Positions 11,600 to 23,274 of a DNA stretch of 64,000 nucleotides are shown here, in pieces. Every line of letters starts with the position of its first letter. Positions within the stretch are counted from its first letter, which is position 1. The stretch comes from Lithodes maja (Eukaryota; Arthropoda; Malacostraca; Decapoda; Lithodidae), in the NCBI GenBank assembly GCA_037953745.1, contig JBAKBP010003081.1, positions 62,001 through 126,000 on the forward strand, written 5' to 3'. The translations under genes were made by a program, and so were the position numbers. A model generated the notes under the pieces. That model had not been told where the DNA came from. It ran no database searches and was given only the letters and a program-made list of their open reading frames with translations.

Positions 11600-11850
11600 T
11601 TTAAGTTGTCCTCCTTGACTTAATTAAATCCCTCCGAAAATCCCCCTGCAAGCTAAAAAGATAAATTATAATAACAATAATATAAACGTACCCCAGGCCC
11701 TCCATCAAGCTAAATTCACGCATTTTTCGGTAAAATATATGTCTATGCCGAATTCTGGATTCTCCAAAATTGCAGGCTTGCACTCGCTTACCCAGCAAAA
11801 ATCGACACCTGAATGGGACGAGCCATCGTATTATCACTAAACCAATGGGA
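11600..11850. mobile_element. Diverged remnant of the hairpin MITE family
   Basis: The segment around 11730-11830 has the family blocks (AAAATCGACACCTGAATGGG, TTGCAGGCTTGCACTCGC-like) at clearly lower identity than copies 1 to 3. Boundaries are uncertain. Confidence 0.45.
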
Positions 11851-11891
11851 CGAAATGTATTAAAATTCTCAAACTACCGGTATAATCTTAA

Positions 11892-11922
11892 CCCTCCGGA
11901 TCCGGGGGCCTTCATATGAGGC
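11892..11922 (+). repeat. piggyBac left terminal inverted repeat
   Basis: It begins CCCTCCGGATCCGGGGGCC and ends CATATGAGGC, and matches the complement of 16060-16090 with a handful of mismatches. Confidence 0.9.
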
Positions 11923-12561
11923 GATCGTCGTGTCCGGGAGTATTCCTGAAAAATGGCTATCTTCATAATTCGATATCTACTGATTGAGACCACCTAGAGC
12001 AGTCAACTAAATTGCATAGTATAGAACCAACCTTCGTCTGTAGAATGGCGTTAAGTTGACATCGCTACAATAAGTGGTTGCCGAGATATGATGATGGGAA
12101 TGGAGGTAACTTCCCGTGTATTTTCGCCTGTGTCCGAACGCTTCTCCACGGCCCTGGCTAGCACGCACTAAGTCACTCGTCGCTCCTGTGGCTTTTGTTC
12201 CGGTACACGATATTATGTTTTTATGGAGATAATGTGATAGTATTGTGTCATTTATTACTTGTTCAATCATTATTTGAGTTATATGAAACTTTATATAACA
12301 TATTTTTGGCGCTTTCACTGTTATTGTAATATTATTGTGTCACTTTCACTTTTATTGTAATAGTATTGTGTCACTTTCACTTTTATTACTCTTCTTGTTA
12401 TGAATTATTGTCACTCTCACTGTTATTATTGAGTTATTATTACTTGTTATACATTTTGTGTCACTTTCACTTACTAGGTTAGAGGCTAGGCTACGCGTAC
12501 AGTACCGTACGGTATCGTATTTGACACTTGTAATTATTACATTTGGTTGTTTCTTTCACTT

Positions 12562-13020
12562 AGACATTGTTATATTGGTTTTAGTGTCACTTTCACTTAT
12601 TACAGGTTTCACTTATAAATACTTATTAAATAGTTACTCTAATATATAGTTGTTGTGTCTCTTTCACTTGCACATATTGTTAATATTGTTTTAGTGTCAC
12701 TTTCACTTATTACAGGTTTCACTTATAAATACTTATTGAATAGTTACTCTAATATATAGTTGTTGTGTCTCTTTCACTTGCACATACTGTTGTATTGTTT
12801 TAGTGTCACTTTCACTTATTACAGGTTTCACTTATAAATACTTATTGAATAGTTACTCTAATATATAGTTGTTGTGTCTCTTTCACTTGCACATATTGTT
12901 ATATTGTTTTAGTGTCACTTTCACTTATTACAGGTTTCACTTATAAATACTTATTGAATAGTTACTCTAATATATAGTTGTTGTGTCTCTTTCACTTGCA
13001 CATACTGTTGTATTGTTTTT
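12562..13020. repeat. Tandem repeat, about 109 bp x 4, inside piggyBac
   Basis: The phrase TACAGGTTTCACTTATAAAT recurs at about 12601, 12711, 12820 and 12929, spacing 109-110 bp. Each unit also carries GTGTCACTTTCACTT, and looser copies of that 15-mer extend back to about 12310 and on to 13060. It lies 3' of the transposase stop and inside the transposon. Confidence 0.9.
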
Positions 13021-13096
13021 AGTGTCACTTTCACTTGTACATAGTGTTTTATTGTTGTAGTGTCACATTCACTAGTGTTCTCAGGGTCAGTGCCAC

Positions 13097-15900
13097 TTAG
13101 AAGTTTACCAGGATGTGGATATCATCGTGGCAAGGCGTGATGCACAGTGCTACCTGACATTCCTGGCACTGATACGAGATGTTTTGGTGTTTGTCTGGGG
13201 TCTTCGGGTGGTGTGGCTGCAGACATCGCACTGTTTCTGGGTCTTGCGACCAGCAGCTACTGGAAGGCCGACGATCCTGTGCTTCTTGTGGTGTTCGGAA
13301 GCGTATGTGCGGTCCATGGTGCCAGCTCCTCGCATATGTTGAGCTCGAGGGGAATCCTCAGGCAGGGCATATTCCCCAATGAGATCCAGAATGAGCTGTT
13401 TCTGGAATCTCCGAAGGTTGGTGTACTTCCTGGGCATTGTTGGGTTCATCAGCTTGTCCAGGTTGTATGAGTTCAGCACAGACACATCCATCATGTGCAG
13501 GAAGAACTTCTTATACCACCTGCAGGAGGTCCGCAGGCAGTCGATGAAGCCGACCTGCATGTCTGACTTGTCAACCAGACGCATGTTTATGTTGTAGTCC
13601 ATAACTGCGTCTGGCTTCATGATGGGCTCCCTGGTCCTGTGGTTGACTTTGCCAGAGTCAATCAGGTTGCCCTTGTGGATGGTGCTGATCATGTTGACCT
13701 TCCTTTGGTTGTGCCAATGGATTGCCAGCATCGGACCATGTTGCTAGAGGAAGATGTCCTTCTTCTTGGTCTTTTGGGGGAATTCCGGCATGTTCTTCCT
13801 CGTCCCCCATACTGTGCCCACAGTCTGGGTTTGCTGCCTGTTCAGGTACTTGGTGAGGATGGGGGACGTATAATAGTTGTCTGTGTAGAGTATGTGGTTC
13901 TTGTTGAAGTTGCGATCCATCGTCGCCTTCACCACTGCTCCACCGAACCCTATTTCTTGATCTGCAAGAACCTCACCCTCCTTCCCACTGTAGATCACAA
14001 CCTTTTGAAAAGGCTTCAAGAATGTGGAAAACTTGGCCTTCATCATGTCGTAGAATCCCCTTATCTTCCACAGCCGGTCTGTTTTGTGTACATTGGTGTT
14101 GGTAACGAAGTGCAGGTTACCAAGTATGGCGAAGTAGCGGTCCCGGGATATAAGTTTGCCAAAAGCAGGTGTGGCAATTATGTCGCCTGTGATCCAGTAG
14201 TCTGCCAGCCGATGCTTCTTCACATGTGCCATGAGCATGGTCAGTGCTATGAACACATGCATTTGGGCAATGGTGAAAGGCTTCCAGGCCTTCATGTGGG
14301 AACTATGGGTCTTGCCGCTGAGGTGGTCACTGAGGGCCTTCCGCTTATTGGTCTCATCGACAACATATGACATGACATCATTGTCGAAAAAGGCCTTGAA
14401 TAGCTCGGCAGGTGTTGAGTTGGGTCCCCCTGGGAAAGATGGATCAATCCCTGCGGCATTTTGGGCGTCATCGAATGTGGCGTCTTGTGGCTGAAAGGTG
14501 GCCCCATCCTCCCACGTCCAGACATCAGCATGCCAGGCACGGGGACGGGGACGGGCAGCAGGGGCATCGGCAGCAGCAGGGGCGGCCTGGCCACGGCCGC
14601 GGCCATGCCCACACTGACCAGCAGTGCCCCAGGCACAGCCACATCCACGTCCACGTCCAAGGGCACGGCCACCCCGAGCACGGGGACGTCCTCGGCCACG
14701 GCGGGGTGCTGGGTCGTCCACCCACTCAGCTTCGTCCACAACAAGGTCGTCTGGCAGCTCATAATTATCATCCCCAGAATCTGCACCGTGGTCGTCCACA
14801 TATCTTGAAGGGCGGCCATATTCGTGGGTGTCTTCAGGGTCATAGGTGGGATCCTGGTCATCAGTTGGTGGTGATACATCAGGTGGCGACTGCTGGCGTG
14901 AGCGGCTAGTGGGTGGTGAAGGTGAGCTAGTGGGCTCTGAAGTTTTTAGGCGACGACGAGAGCGTTTTAGGAGCAACTTAGGTGCTGATTTGTGCCTCCC
15001 CTGTGGCCTTGAACAAGGCCCTTCTGGAGGTGCATTGACCACTTGCACCACTTGCACCACTTGTGATGGCTGTGGGTCATGCTGGGACAAGACCGCACCA
15101 CTTGCACCACTTGTTGATGGCTGTGGGTCATGCGGGTACAATACCGCACCACTTGCACCAATTGTTGATGGCTGTGGGTCATGTGAGTACAATACCGCAC
15201 CACTTGCACCACTTGTTGATGGCTGTGGCTCATGCGGGGACAATTCCGCACCACTTGCACCACTTGTTGAGGGCTGTGGGTCATGTGGGGTCAATGACGC
15301 ACCAGCCGCGGGTGACGAGGGCCCGGGAGACAAAGGAATAGGCCTACCCACGCTCAACTCTTAACTCTCATCCTCACTATCAGCATCTTCACCTCTTTCC
15401 CTTTCGGCCGCCTCCCGTGCCTGCTTCCTTGCACTATCCAGCACAGCTTTCCTATACAAATGACTGGCTATTTTTGCCGGGGAAGGAGTCCCCACAGCCG
15501 ACGCCGGGGTCGCAAGCGCGCGCGCCGGGTCACGTTCACGTGATGCTGGTAGGACACTTCCCATTTCACTAACACTTTCATCACCTTGATGATGTTCACC
15601 GCATCCAACATTGTCATCATTATCATTATCACCATCGTCATCATCAGTGCTATGAAAGCCCTGGGATTCTTCGCCATCTTCCACTTCATCAACATCTTCA
15701 CTAACCATATGCTCTTCGTCAAAATCACTCTCAATCTCACTAAGGTCATGATCACTTAACTCTTTTAGCACACGTGCAACACTACCGGGACTTAGCAATG
15801 TTTTCTTGGTCCTTTTAGCCTTGCCTTTCTTAGGCTTACGGGTCGCGGCGGCGGGCGTCGAATCGGACACAGCGATTTGTTTTGGGTTAACTCCAGCCAT
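13097..15900 (-). pseudogene. piggyBac transposase, broken and lacking the first catalytic Asp block
   Basis: Read on the minus strand, the likely start is the Met at 15900 (MAGVNPKQ). An acidic, low-complexity N-terminus follows, then an in-frame TAA at 15361-15363, a Pro/Ser repeat region (15052-15310) and a basic GRGRG stretch. The DDE domain begins near 14450. The palm includes the second Asp (LYTDNYYTS) and the third (RLVDKSD). The first Asp block that normally lies between LKPF and the IYSGK segment is absent, an in-frame deletion of roughly 45 codons judged by family length. An in-frame TAG lies at 13744-13746 and a frameshift near 13170 in the C-terminal zinc finger; the other frame shows CQECQ...CITPC to a stop at 13097. 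The enzyme would cut and paste DNA at TTAA; this copy cannot. Confidence 0.9.
15052..15310 (-). repeat. 51-bp coding minisatellite in piggyBac N-terminus
   Basis: About five units encode the 17-residue repeat HDPQPSTSGASGAVLYP with small changes. It lies in the disordered N-terminal region of the transposase. Confidence 0.9.
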
Positions 15901-16016
15901 CTTGGGTGCGAGATAAGAACTGATGCTGCCTGGTAGTTTGTGCTTGGTAGCGCTGCGGTCGCCCACGCACAAACAAAAATCCGCCCGCGTAATTTGAACG
16001 CTTTGATTTTGATTTT

Positions 16017-16030
16017 GCCTCATATGAGGC
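16017..16030. repeat. Subterminal palindrome GCCTCATATGAGGC
   Basis: This perfect 14-bp palindrome is repeated at 16060-16073, where it forms the inner end of the right TIR, and imperfectly at the inner end of the left TIR (CTTCATATGAGGC). It is a candidate transposase binding site. Confidence 0.7.
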
Positions 16031-16059
16031 CTCCGGGACTCCTAACCATAATACGTTTT

Positions 16060-16090
16060 GCCTCATATGAGGCCTCCCGGATTCCAAGGG
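16060..16090 (-). repeat. piggyBac right terminal inverted repeat
   Basis: The complement begins CCCTTGGAATCCGGGAGGCC and is followed outside by TTAA. Confidence 0.9.
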
Positions 16091-16190
16091 TTAAGAGCCA
16101 TTTTTCTTAACATAATCTAGATATATCCAGCATGAGGATATTGCTCAAACCAAACCCGTACTCCAGAGTACGTGCAACACATATTTTACA

Positions 16191-16557
16191 TTTAGGGAGC
16201 CTACCTCGCTTTTTTTTTTTTTTTTTTTTATCCCTCACTCTTTGGCTTGTATCCATTCGGCTCCGTTCAGCCTACTGTTTTAAGACGAGCGGTAGCGAGT
16301 AGTAGCGAGCCAGCATATTATATATATTTGTGTTTTGACAGCAAGCTAAATTTTTACATTTTTTGATAAAAAATGTCTCCGGCAAATCCAGGTTTCTCCA
16401 TAAAATGCTGGCTCGCTTTCGCTCGCCAGGAAGAAATCGACACCTGGATGGGGATAAACGTCTTAAAACAGTTGGCTGAATGGGGCCGAATGGATACAAG
16501 CCAGGGAAAGAGAGAAAAGGAGAGAAAGATACAAAAAGAGCCGGTGACCCCCCTTAA
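16191..16557. mobile_element. TTAA-type hairpin MITE, copy 3
   Basis: The right end has TTAA at 16554-16557; the left end reads TTTAGGGAGCC, so one target base has changed. It shows the same hairpin halves and a T-tract at 16210-16229. It lies 97 bp from the piggyBac right end. Confidence 0.78.
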
Positions 16558-16740
16558 GGCAAGATCCACCTCGTTATATGAACCATATATAGTAAATTCT
16601 AGTTAACATCAAGGACGGCTAATATGTTTATATTTACACAAAGCAAAAGGTGATGGGTTGGAGATTATCCTCAGATTCTGTTTATTAATAGTAGGATATT
16701 TTAGCTGAGATATCCGAATCCCAATCGCGGCAAAAGGATT

Positions 16741-18357
16741 TTATGTACTGTACACACACACACACTGAGAGACCTCTGAAGAACATTGATTGTTGTAATA
16801 ACGATAGAAGAGTGAAGGAGATGCAACACTGAGGCGTGTAGAAAGAGATTGTAGGGAACTAGAAAGAAGGAATTGAGTTGAGAGGCGAACTGCTTTTGAA
16901 CCTATTCTTTTGAGAAGTACGGTATGGTTGGAAGCTCCCCACATATGCAAACAATACTCGATACATGGGTGCACTGTGCCCAAATACAGAACAAGAAGCT
17001 GTGAGGGAGTGAGGAACCCACGGAGATGGTTGAGTGCAGCTAACTTCTGGGAAGTTGCTTTAGCAAGTGTGATAATATGATCTTCCTAAGAGAGGTCAGA
17101 TGGAAAAGATACATCAGGAATATTTGAGAGAAAATGAAGAGTTGATTTGTGTTTTGTTGAAGAGTAATTGATAGTCTTATGGAAGATTGCAACGTGTAGA
17201 TAGAAGGAGAAATTGGGTCTTGGAGGCATTGAAAGTAACAACATTTGCTTTCCCCAATCAAAATTAATTGATAGATCAGAAGATAGGCGTGCCACAGCCC
17301 CGTTATGTGAGTTTTGGAGTGATTGCATGCTTGGTTGTTGTGAAAAAACTAGTTGAATAGTGTAAGGTTGAGTCATCAGCATATGAGTGGATAGCACTGG
17401 AGGTACAGCTGTGGAGATCATTATTGAATATTAGAATAAGAACTGGACACAAGACAGAACCCTCTCTCTGAAGTTGATAGGATGAGGAATAGAGGGATGG
17501 CCATCCACAACTGCAGCTATGGAATGATCATAAAATAAATTAGAAACAAAGTCACAGATATCGTGATACAAACCGAAGGAAGATAGTTTGGACATTAGAG
17601 ATTTGTACCAGACTCTCTCAAAGGCTTTCGATATGTCTACTGCAATATATAAAGACTCGCCAAAGTCCCGAACGGAGGATGACCAAGAGTTAGTAAGATA
17701 TGCAAGGAGATCACCAGTACAGCGGCGATTTGAAAGTAGATTATGGGAAGATAAATGCTTATGAAATTTTGAATTAAGAATAGTTTTAAAAACTTTGTAA
17801 CGAAATGAGAGCAATTAGACGATAGTTAGAGGGCTGACAGCGGTCACCCTTCTTGGGAGAGGTTGATTGAGAGCAAAGATCCAGGGAGTCAGATCACGGA
17901 AGAACAATTTGGTCTATACGCATTCGTAGTATAAATACCAGAGAGGGCAGAAAGTACATCCTTAGAAGAGATTATGATATTAGGCATAAGAAAGTGAGAG
18001 GGGGTGGAGAGGGAGGAATAGCACCTGGAGTTTTAAGCAAAAATGTGAGCGAAGAGTTCAGCTTTGTCAGAGTAAGGAGTAACGGTGGTACCATCAGAGT
18101 GGAAAAGAGGAGGGAAAGACGAGGAACTAAAATTGTTGGAGAGGTTTATGGTTAGATGCCAATATGCTAGGGAAGAGCTAGATTTGGAAAGTTCAGAACA
18201 TTTGTTATTGATGAAAGTGTTTTTAGCGTGTCGAGTCGAAGGACAGATTTGACTTGATTCCGGGCAGAAACATATATAGTACGAGATTCTTGAGTTTGAA
18301 GGTGACAGTACCGTTTGAATGCTTCCTCCTTATTGCGGACAGCAGCAGAACCAGAGT
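16741..18357 (-). pseudogene. Jockey-like LINE reverse transcriptase, family J2 (decayed)
   Basis: Minus-strand frames give an RT fragment. The pre-RT segment (EEAFKRYCHLQTQESRTIY) lies at 18358-18200. The fingers/palm (CTGDLLAYLTNSW, VDISKAFERVWYKSL) lie at 17814-17431, and the thumb and C-terminus (CIEYCLHMWGASNH) at 17421-16741. Stops and frameshifts occur in between; the palm box with the double Asp is not readable. Related fragments of the same family are at 55200-56126 and 59187-59400. Confidence 0.82.
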
Positions 18358-20960
18358 GAGTACACATACATACATACATACATACATAACATTTTCAGAC
18401 AGAGTGTTCCACACATATGTGCAGTTTCAATCTCTTGTCCTAATGGTGGCATTCCAGGCAACCCTGTTAAGGGCTGCTTCACTTGTCAAGTTCTTGGATT
18501 TGAGATCGGCACGTATAGTCCGATCCCAGGTCTTCCTCGGTCCACCCCTTGGTGCAGCTCCCTCCACAATCACAGACTTGCATTTTTTCACCCAATTTTG
18601 TTCATCCATTCTCTCCACATGTCCATACCATACCAGTCTGCTTGTACGCATCACCTCGCTAATACTCTTTATACCTAAACGTATCCTCAGCTCAACATTT
18701 GTTTTCGATCCTGTAGCCTGGCCCCACACATCCATCTCACCATTCTCATCTCATTACGTTCCACTCTGTTGACATCCTCTACTTTAACAGCCCATGTTTC
18801 TGAGGCATATGTCATTGCACTTCTAACACATGAGGCATACACCTTTCCCTTCAGGGGGAGAGGCATTCTTTTCATTGTCAGGATTGGCAGCAGTTCTCTG
18901 AACTTCCCCCAGCCACATCTAATTCTAGCAACAGTGGCAGCCTCGGCCCCACCACCGGCAGAGATGGTGTCTCCTAGGTAACAAAACTTGTTCACCAGCT
19001 CCAAAGACTCATTTCCAAAATTCACAGCCACAAGATCATCACTTAACACAAGCTCGCCTTTGTACACTACGCACTCAAATTTCTCCATTTCTGACTTATC
19101 CTTCGGCAGGGGTCCCTTTATTCTACTACAGCGCTTACTCCCATGGTGCACCCAACATCGACAGATGCTACATTGAATTGATTTAACGCCCACACCCTTT
19201 CCACACACTGCACATGGGTATGCACCGCTGTTTTCCACATTTCCTCGTCTCAATCTATAATGCATAACCTTGGTTTTGTTAATATTGACTCTTAAACCCT
19301 TGCTCGCCATGCCCTCTCTTCATTCTCTGAATTTGGCCTCAGCATCTTGCATACTGTCAGCTTTTAGGACTAAATCGTCTGCGTAAAACAGTTCCAACAG
19401 GAGTCCGCCTCTAGAAACTCTAGACAGTGTCTCCAAGACCATAATAAAGAGGAGGGGCTAAACACTGAACCCTTATGGACTCCAACACGGACTGCGAACT
19501 CATCACTCAGTACACCCTTCACCCTCACCGCACTTCGCGAAGCCTCATACATCTTCATTATCACACCACCAACCACTCTTCCACACCAAGTTTCCTCATA
19601 GCCCACTGCACAACATATCTAGGCACCCTATCAAAGGCCTTCTCCAGGTCTACAAACACAAAGTAAATGATCCCTGCCTTTTAGTAAGTATCTTTCCTGT
19701 ATCTGCCTGACTATGAAGATAGCATCGGTTGTACCCCGTCCTGGCATAAAATCAAACCGCATATCATCAATGGAGATGCTTTGCCTGATCAAACCCTCAA
19801 AGACTCTCACAGACCTTCATGATTTGGTCAAACATTTTCAGGCCCCTATAATTTCCTCTATCTAGCACATCCCCTTTTCCTTTGTATATATTTACTATTA
19901 CACTCTTGAGCCAATCCTCTGGCATTTTCGGATCTTTAATGATGGTGTTTATCAACTCAGTGACTAAGTTGACACCAGTCTCCCCTGAGGCTTTTATCAT
20001 CTCAGCGACAATGTCAGAGCACCCTGGAGCTTTACCGTCCTTCATTTTACTGATTGCGTCGCTCACTACAGCTGGTTCTATCAAAGGAGGGGGTCCAGAT
20101 ATTGGTTTTTCGATAATAAGCTGTTCCTTATCCCATTCAAACTCTACATTTAGCAATCGTTCATAGTGTGCCTTCCATGCTTCTCTGATTTCATTTTCTG
20201 CATACACAATCTTCCCATTATCGTTTCTAACACACTGTTCACTATAATATCCCTACTGTAATTTGTAACTCGCCCAGCTAGGTTGAAGATCCCATTGGGA
20301 TTGTCAGTGTTACACACTTGTTCGAGGACCAGGTCCTTAATGCCTTTTTTAGCATTGTAAAGAACTCTTTTGGCAGTTCGTTTAGCTGCCTGGTATTCCT
20401 CCTTGCTGCCTCCCTTCTTCCATGCTTTGAAGCATCTCCTTTTCTCTTTCCCAGCATGTTCTACCTCATCGTTCCACCACCAGGAGGTCTTATTCCTGGG
20501 GTGACCCATTGTTTTCCCACAGACTTTGTCAGTGGCAGCGATAAGGCTATGCTTAAGAAAGTTCCATTGACTATTTACATCGTTAGGCCTAGCTTCCATA
20601 TTTCTATTCATTTCCACCAGTTCACTATGAAACCTATCCCTAACTTCCTTGTTCTTCAGCAGCCACACTTTCCTTTTTGGGTATGTATACCTTCTTGCGC
20701 TTAGGATCTCTGTATAAACTCATGTCGCACACAAGGAGCTTATGCTGGGGGATGCATTCTTCGCTCTGGATGACCTTTACATCTCGAACCAGTTTCCAGT
20801 CTTTCCTGTTAACCAAAAAGTAATCTATCTGGCTACTGGAGACCCCAGAGTTATACGTGATCAGATGGATCTGTCTTTTCTTGAACTTCGTGTTACACAC
20901 AACCATGTTGAGTACAACGCAGGACTCCAATATACACCAAGAATTTTGTGAGGTAGTATG
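18358..20960 (-). pseudogene. RTE-like LINE: endonuclease end + reverse transcriptase (decayed)
   Basis: On the minus strand, the end of the endonuclease (SSQIDYFLVNRKDW) is at 20930-20640 and a linker follows. The RT fingers (DGKAPGCSDIVAEMIKASGE, NYRGLKMFDQIMKV) are at 20207-19797. The PGRGTTDAIFIVRQ and VDLEKAFDRVP blocks are near 19790-19620, in shifted frames. The catalytic YADDLVL is near 19385. A C-terminal region at 19310-18427 carries a Cys/His cluster (CAVCGKGVGVKSIQCSICR, then WVHH...C) and the CYLGDTIS block. A (TATG)n tract, complement at 18361-18390, is the likely 3' tail. I assign RTE by these blocks. At least four frame breaks make it non-functional. Confidence 0.83.
18361..18390 (-). 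repeat. (TATG)n tail of the RTE-like LINE
   Basis: About six tetranucleotide units lie directly after the LINE 3' end and directly before the Jockey-like segment. This suggests the LINE inserted there, or that it used the tract for priming. Confidence 0.6.
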
Positions 20961-21047
20961 AGAGAAAGAAAATGGAAAATCAAAGAACTACTGCCGAAAA
21001 GCCTCCCAGACGGCAGCGGAAAAATGTGTATGCGTGTATTTATGTAA

Positions 21048-21050
<3 letters not shown>

Positions 21051-21122
<72 letters not shown>

Positions 21123-21130
21123 TACAGGTA

Positions 21131-21181
<51 letters not shown>
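21051..21181. repeat. (TA)n microsatellite, left flank of the nested LTR block
   Basis: About 130 bp of TA with a few C/G interruptions. The right half of the same kind of tract reappears at 46008-46031, at the other end of the nested LTR elements. Confidence 0.95.
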
Positions 21182-21185
<4 letters not shown>

Positions 21186-22986
21186 ACGGCTGGATCGGCA
21201 ATACATATTCGGGATTCTTGATCGTAGGACAGAAATGGCTTATGTGACAACGACACGCTCGATTCCAGTCCCAAATACTATATGCTCCAGACAACAAAAG
21301 CACCAACGCCCTACAGAGTTATCGTCTATGGTAACGAGGTACCTTAACTCGGCGAAAGTGTACAACAGGGGTAGGCTATGAGGCTAAACTCCCTCAGACA
21401 TTTATAGGTTACGTTATTACTAAAGAAATGCAATACTCAAGAAACTACGTTAATATTAAGCCTCTAATAATGTAGAATAGAAGCAGGCTAAAGGTATGAC
21501 AGTGAAATGCTAAATGACAAATGTACACGCCTACTTGAAAGCGCGTGCACTAGAATAACTGTCCCCTACTAACATGCACTAGCATGTAGCATACAAGATG
21601 TTCATGATCCAGTAGATACCTAATAATACACATGGAAGGAACATAAATAGTAGTCACTTATTATAATAATGAATCTATACTTGGAATAACTAAAAGGTTG
21701 CAGGCAACAGTACTGCGCCGGTAGCCTACTACCGCATAGGCTACTTCGCTTCTCTCACTCTGTCTCCCCTCTGAGTCCGTATGTGCCCTACGCAATAGAA
21801 CTCCGGACACAGCAGCAAAACGACAGTGCAGTTAATTGATACATGAAAGTATTAATAGTGTTGTCTTGTGTGTGAGTAATGTGTATTGTAAAGTGTTACA
21901 TACATATACTTAAAGAGAGCTGCAATGCATAGTAAAATAAAGATATATCCCACTCATCATCCCCATGTGTTCTAGCTAGCAGGCCAAGTCACAGGAACAA
22001 CGAGTCCCAGCACCGAAAGCGAGAACCCAGGAAAAGACTGTAGAGAACACAAGGACAGATAAATTACGTTACTCTACTATACCGGCACTACGAGCGAGCT
22101 GTAGTCTCTGGTACTACACTCGCTCCTGGCTCGGTATGCAAATCAAGGCTAAGTCCTCGCCCCTCTACAGACAACTCCTGGGCATGGTCGGGCTCTTACA
22201 CATGGCACCAGTCTAGTCACAAATTGGATGATGAGCGGGGCATATAACTCGTGAACATGTAGAACGTTCACCAACTATCCTCATCAAGAAGATCGCTGTT
22301 CACATTAACCCCTTAAATCTAATACATGTAAATATATGCTTGTCCTAAGAGTAATACGAGAGGTGAGTGCTGAAACTCCTTTAGGACCTCAAGGGAAGGT
22401 TATGAATTTAAATAGAGAGAAGAATGAAATGAGAGTAATGTCGTCAGAGAGAAAGAGTGCAACCGTGAGAAGTTGGGAGAGAGGGCAAGGGATGTTAGAA
22501 TCTCAAAGGTTCTAGGCAACCTGATCATGGAACACACAGCGAGCCTCCAGGCAATGTGCTGTACGACAACATGGGCAGCCCAGGCAGCATAGGCAGGCGG
22601 CAATGGACTACCAACCCTGTCGCGCCCAGCTATAAGCGCAAGGCTGCCAACCAGTCAATACGTCTGGCAACCACCCCCCCGGCAGCGTGGCGCGTTGCTA
22701 CCCTCTCGCTCTGAAGCCTAACTCACTCTCTCTCTCTGAACCCCCATTGTCTTATCTATCAACTTCTCTATTGATACTACATATTAAATGGAAGGTCTCG
22801 ACATGGCTTAAAACAAAACCCACCACTGGTTAGCACATGACGAGACCTTTGCAGAGATACAAAGAACATAGTTATAAGTTGTCACACCAATATACATTGC
22901 GGCTGACGGTAGCCAGATCACGGGCGGTACAGTCGAGTACCAAGGAGTACAATCAGGTTGCGTTGCAACGCACTGGGTACGTCAGA
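21182..22986 (-). repeat. Gypsy-1 3' LTR
   Basis: It matches 28699-30013 plus 33265-33735 almost base for base, apart from a roughly 25-bp difference near 21290 and scattered substitutions. The right end reads GTACGTCAGA where the other LTR reads GTACGTCACA. Confidence 0.92.
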
Positions 22987-23274
22987 GCCCCCCCAAGATT
23001 TTGGATAATCGACCTTAGAAGCATTATCAAAATCTGACAGGCAACCAACCGACCTGCTACCCTTAGCTGCCACTAATTGCAAAAGGTGCACAACAACTGA
23101 AGTGTGAATTATACATAAAACACAATATCGCATGCATCATGCTACAACAATAAAGACTTACAAAACTAAAAAAAAAGAAAGAGTTTTCTCGTTTATTTTA
23201 TTGTTTTATAATCTTTTTGGACGGCGTTATGATAGCCTAATTTTACTCCTGCTCAACCCACACACCGTGCACGA
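22987..23274 (-). other. Gypsy-1 3' untranslated region and polypurine tract
   Basis: On the minus strand, a purine run CTTGGGGGGGCTC (complement at about 22987-22999) directly precedes the 3' LTR and is the probable plus-strand primer. The rest lies after the pol stop and holds no ORF. Confidence 0.6.

Larger units (their letters stand above)
11888..16094 (-). mobile_element. Complete piggyBac-type transposon (defective)
   Basis: TTAA at 11888-11891 and 16091-16094 is the expected piggyBac target duplication. The terminal inverted repeats are 31 bp (11892-11922 and 16060-16090), begin CCC and end CATATGAGGC in both. The element is about 4.2 kb and encodes one transposase on the minus strand, with a tandem-repeat 3' region (12562-13020). 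The transposase is broken in several places and lacks a catalytic segment, so the element could move only in trans. Confidence 0.93.

Noticed and set aside
13639..15364. Several long plus-strand ORFs opposite the piggyBac gene
   Set aside because: They are antisense shadows of the GC-rich transposase; the minus strand has all the family motifs.
20861..21274. Tyr-Ile repeat ORFs
   Set aside because: They are translations of (TA)n.
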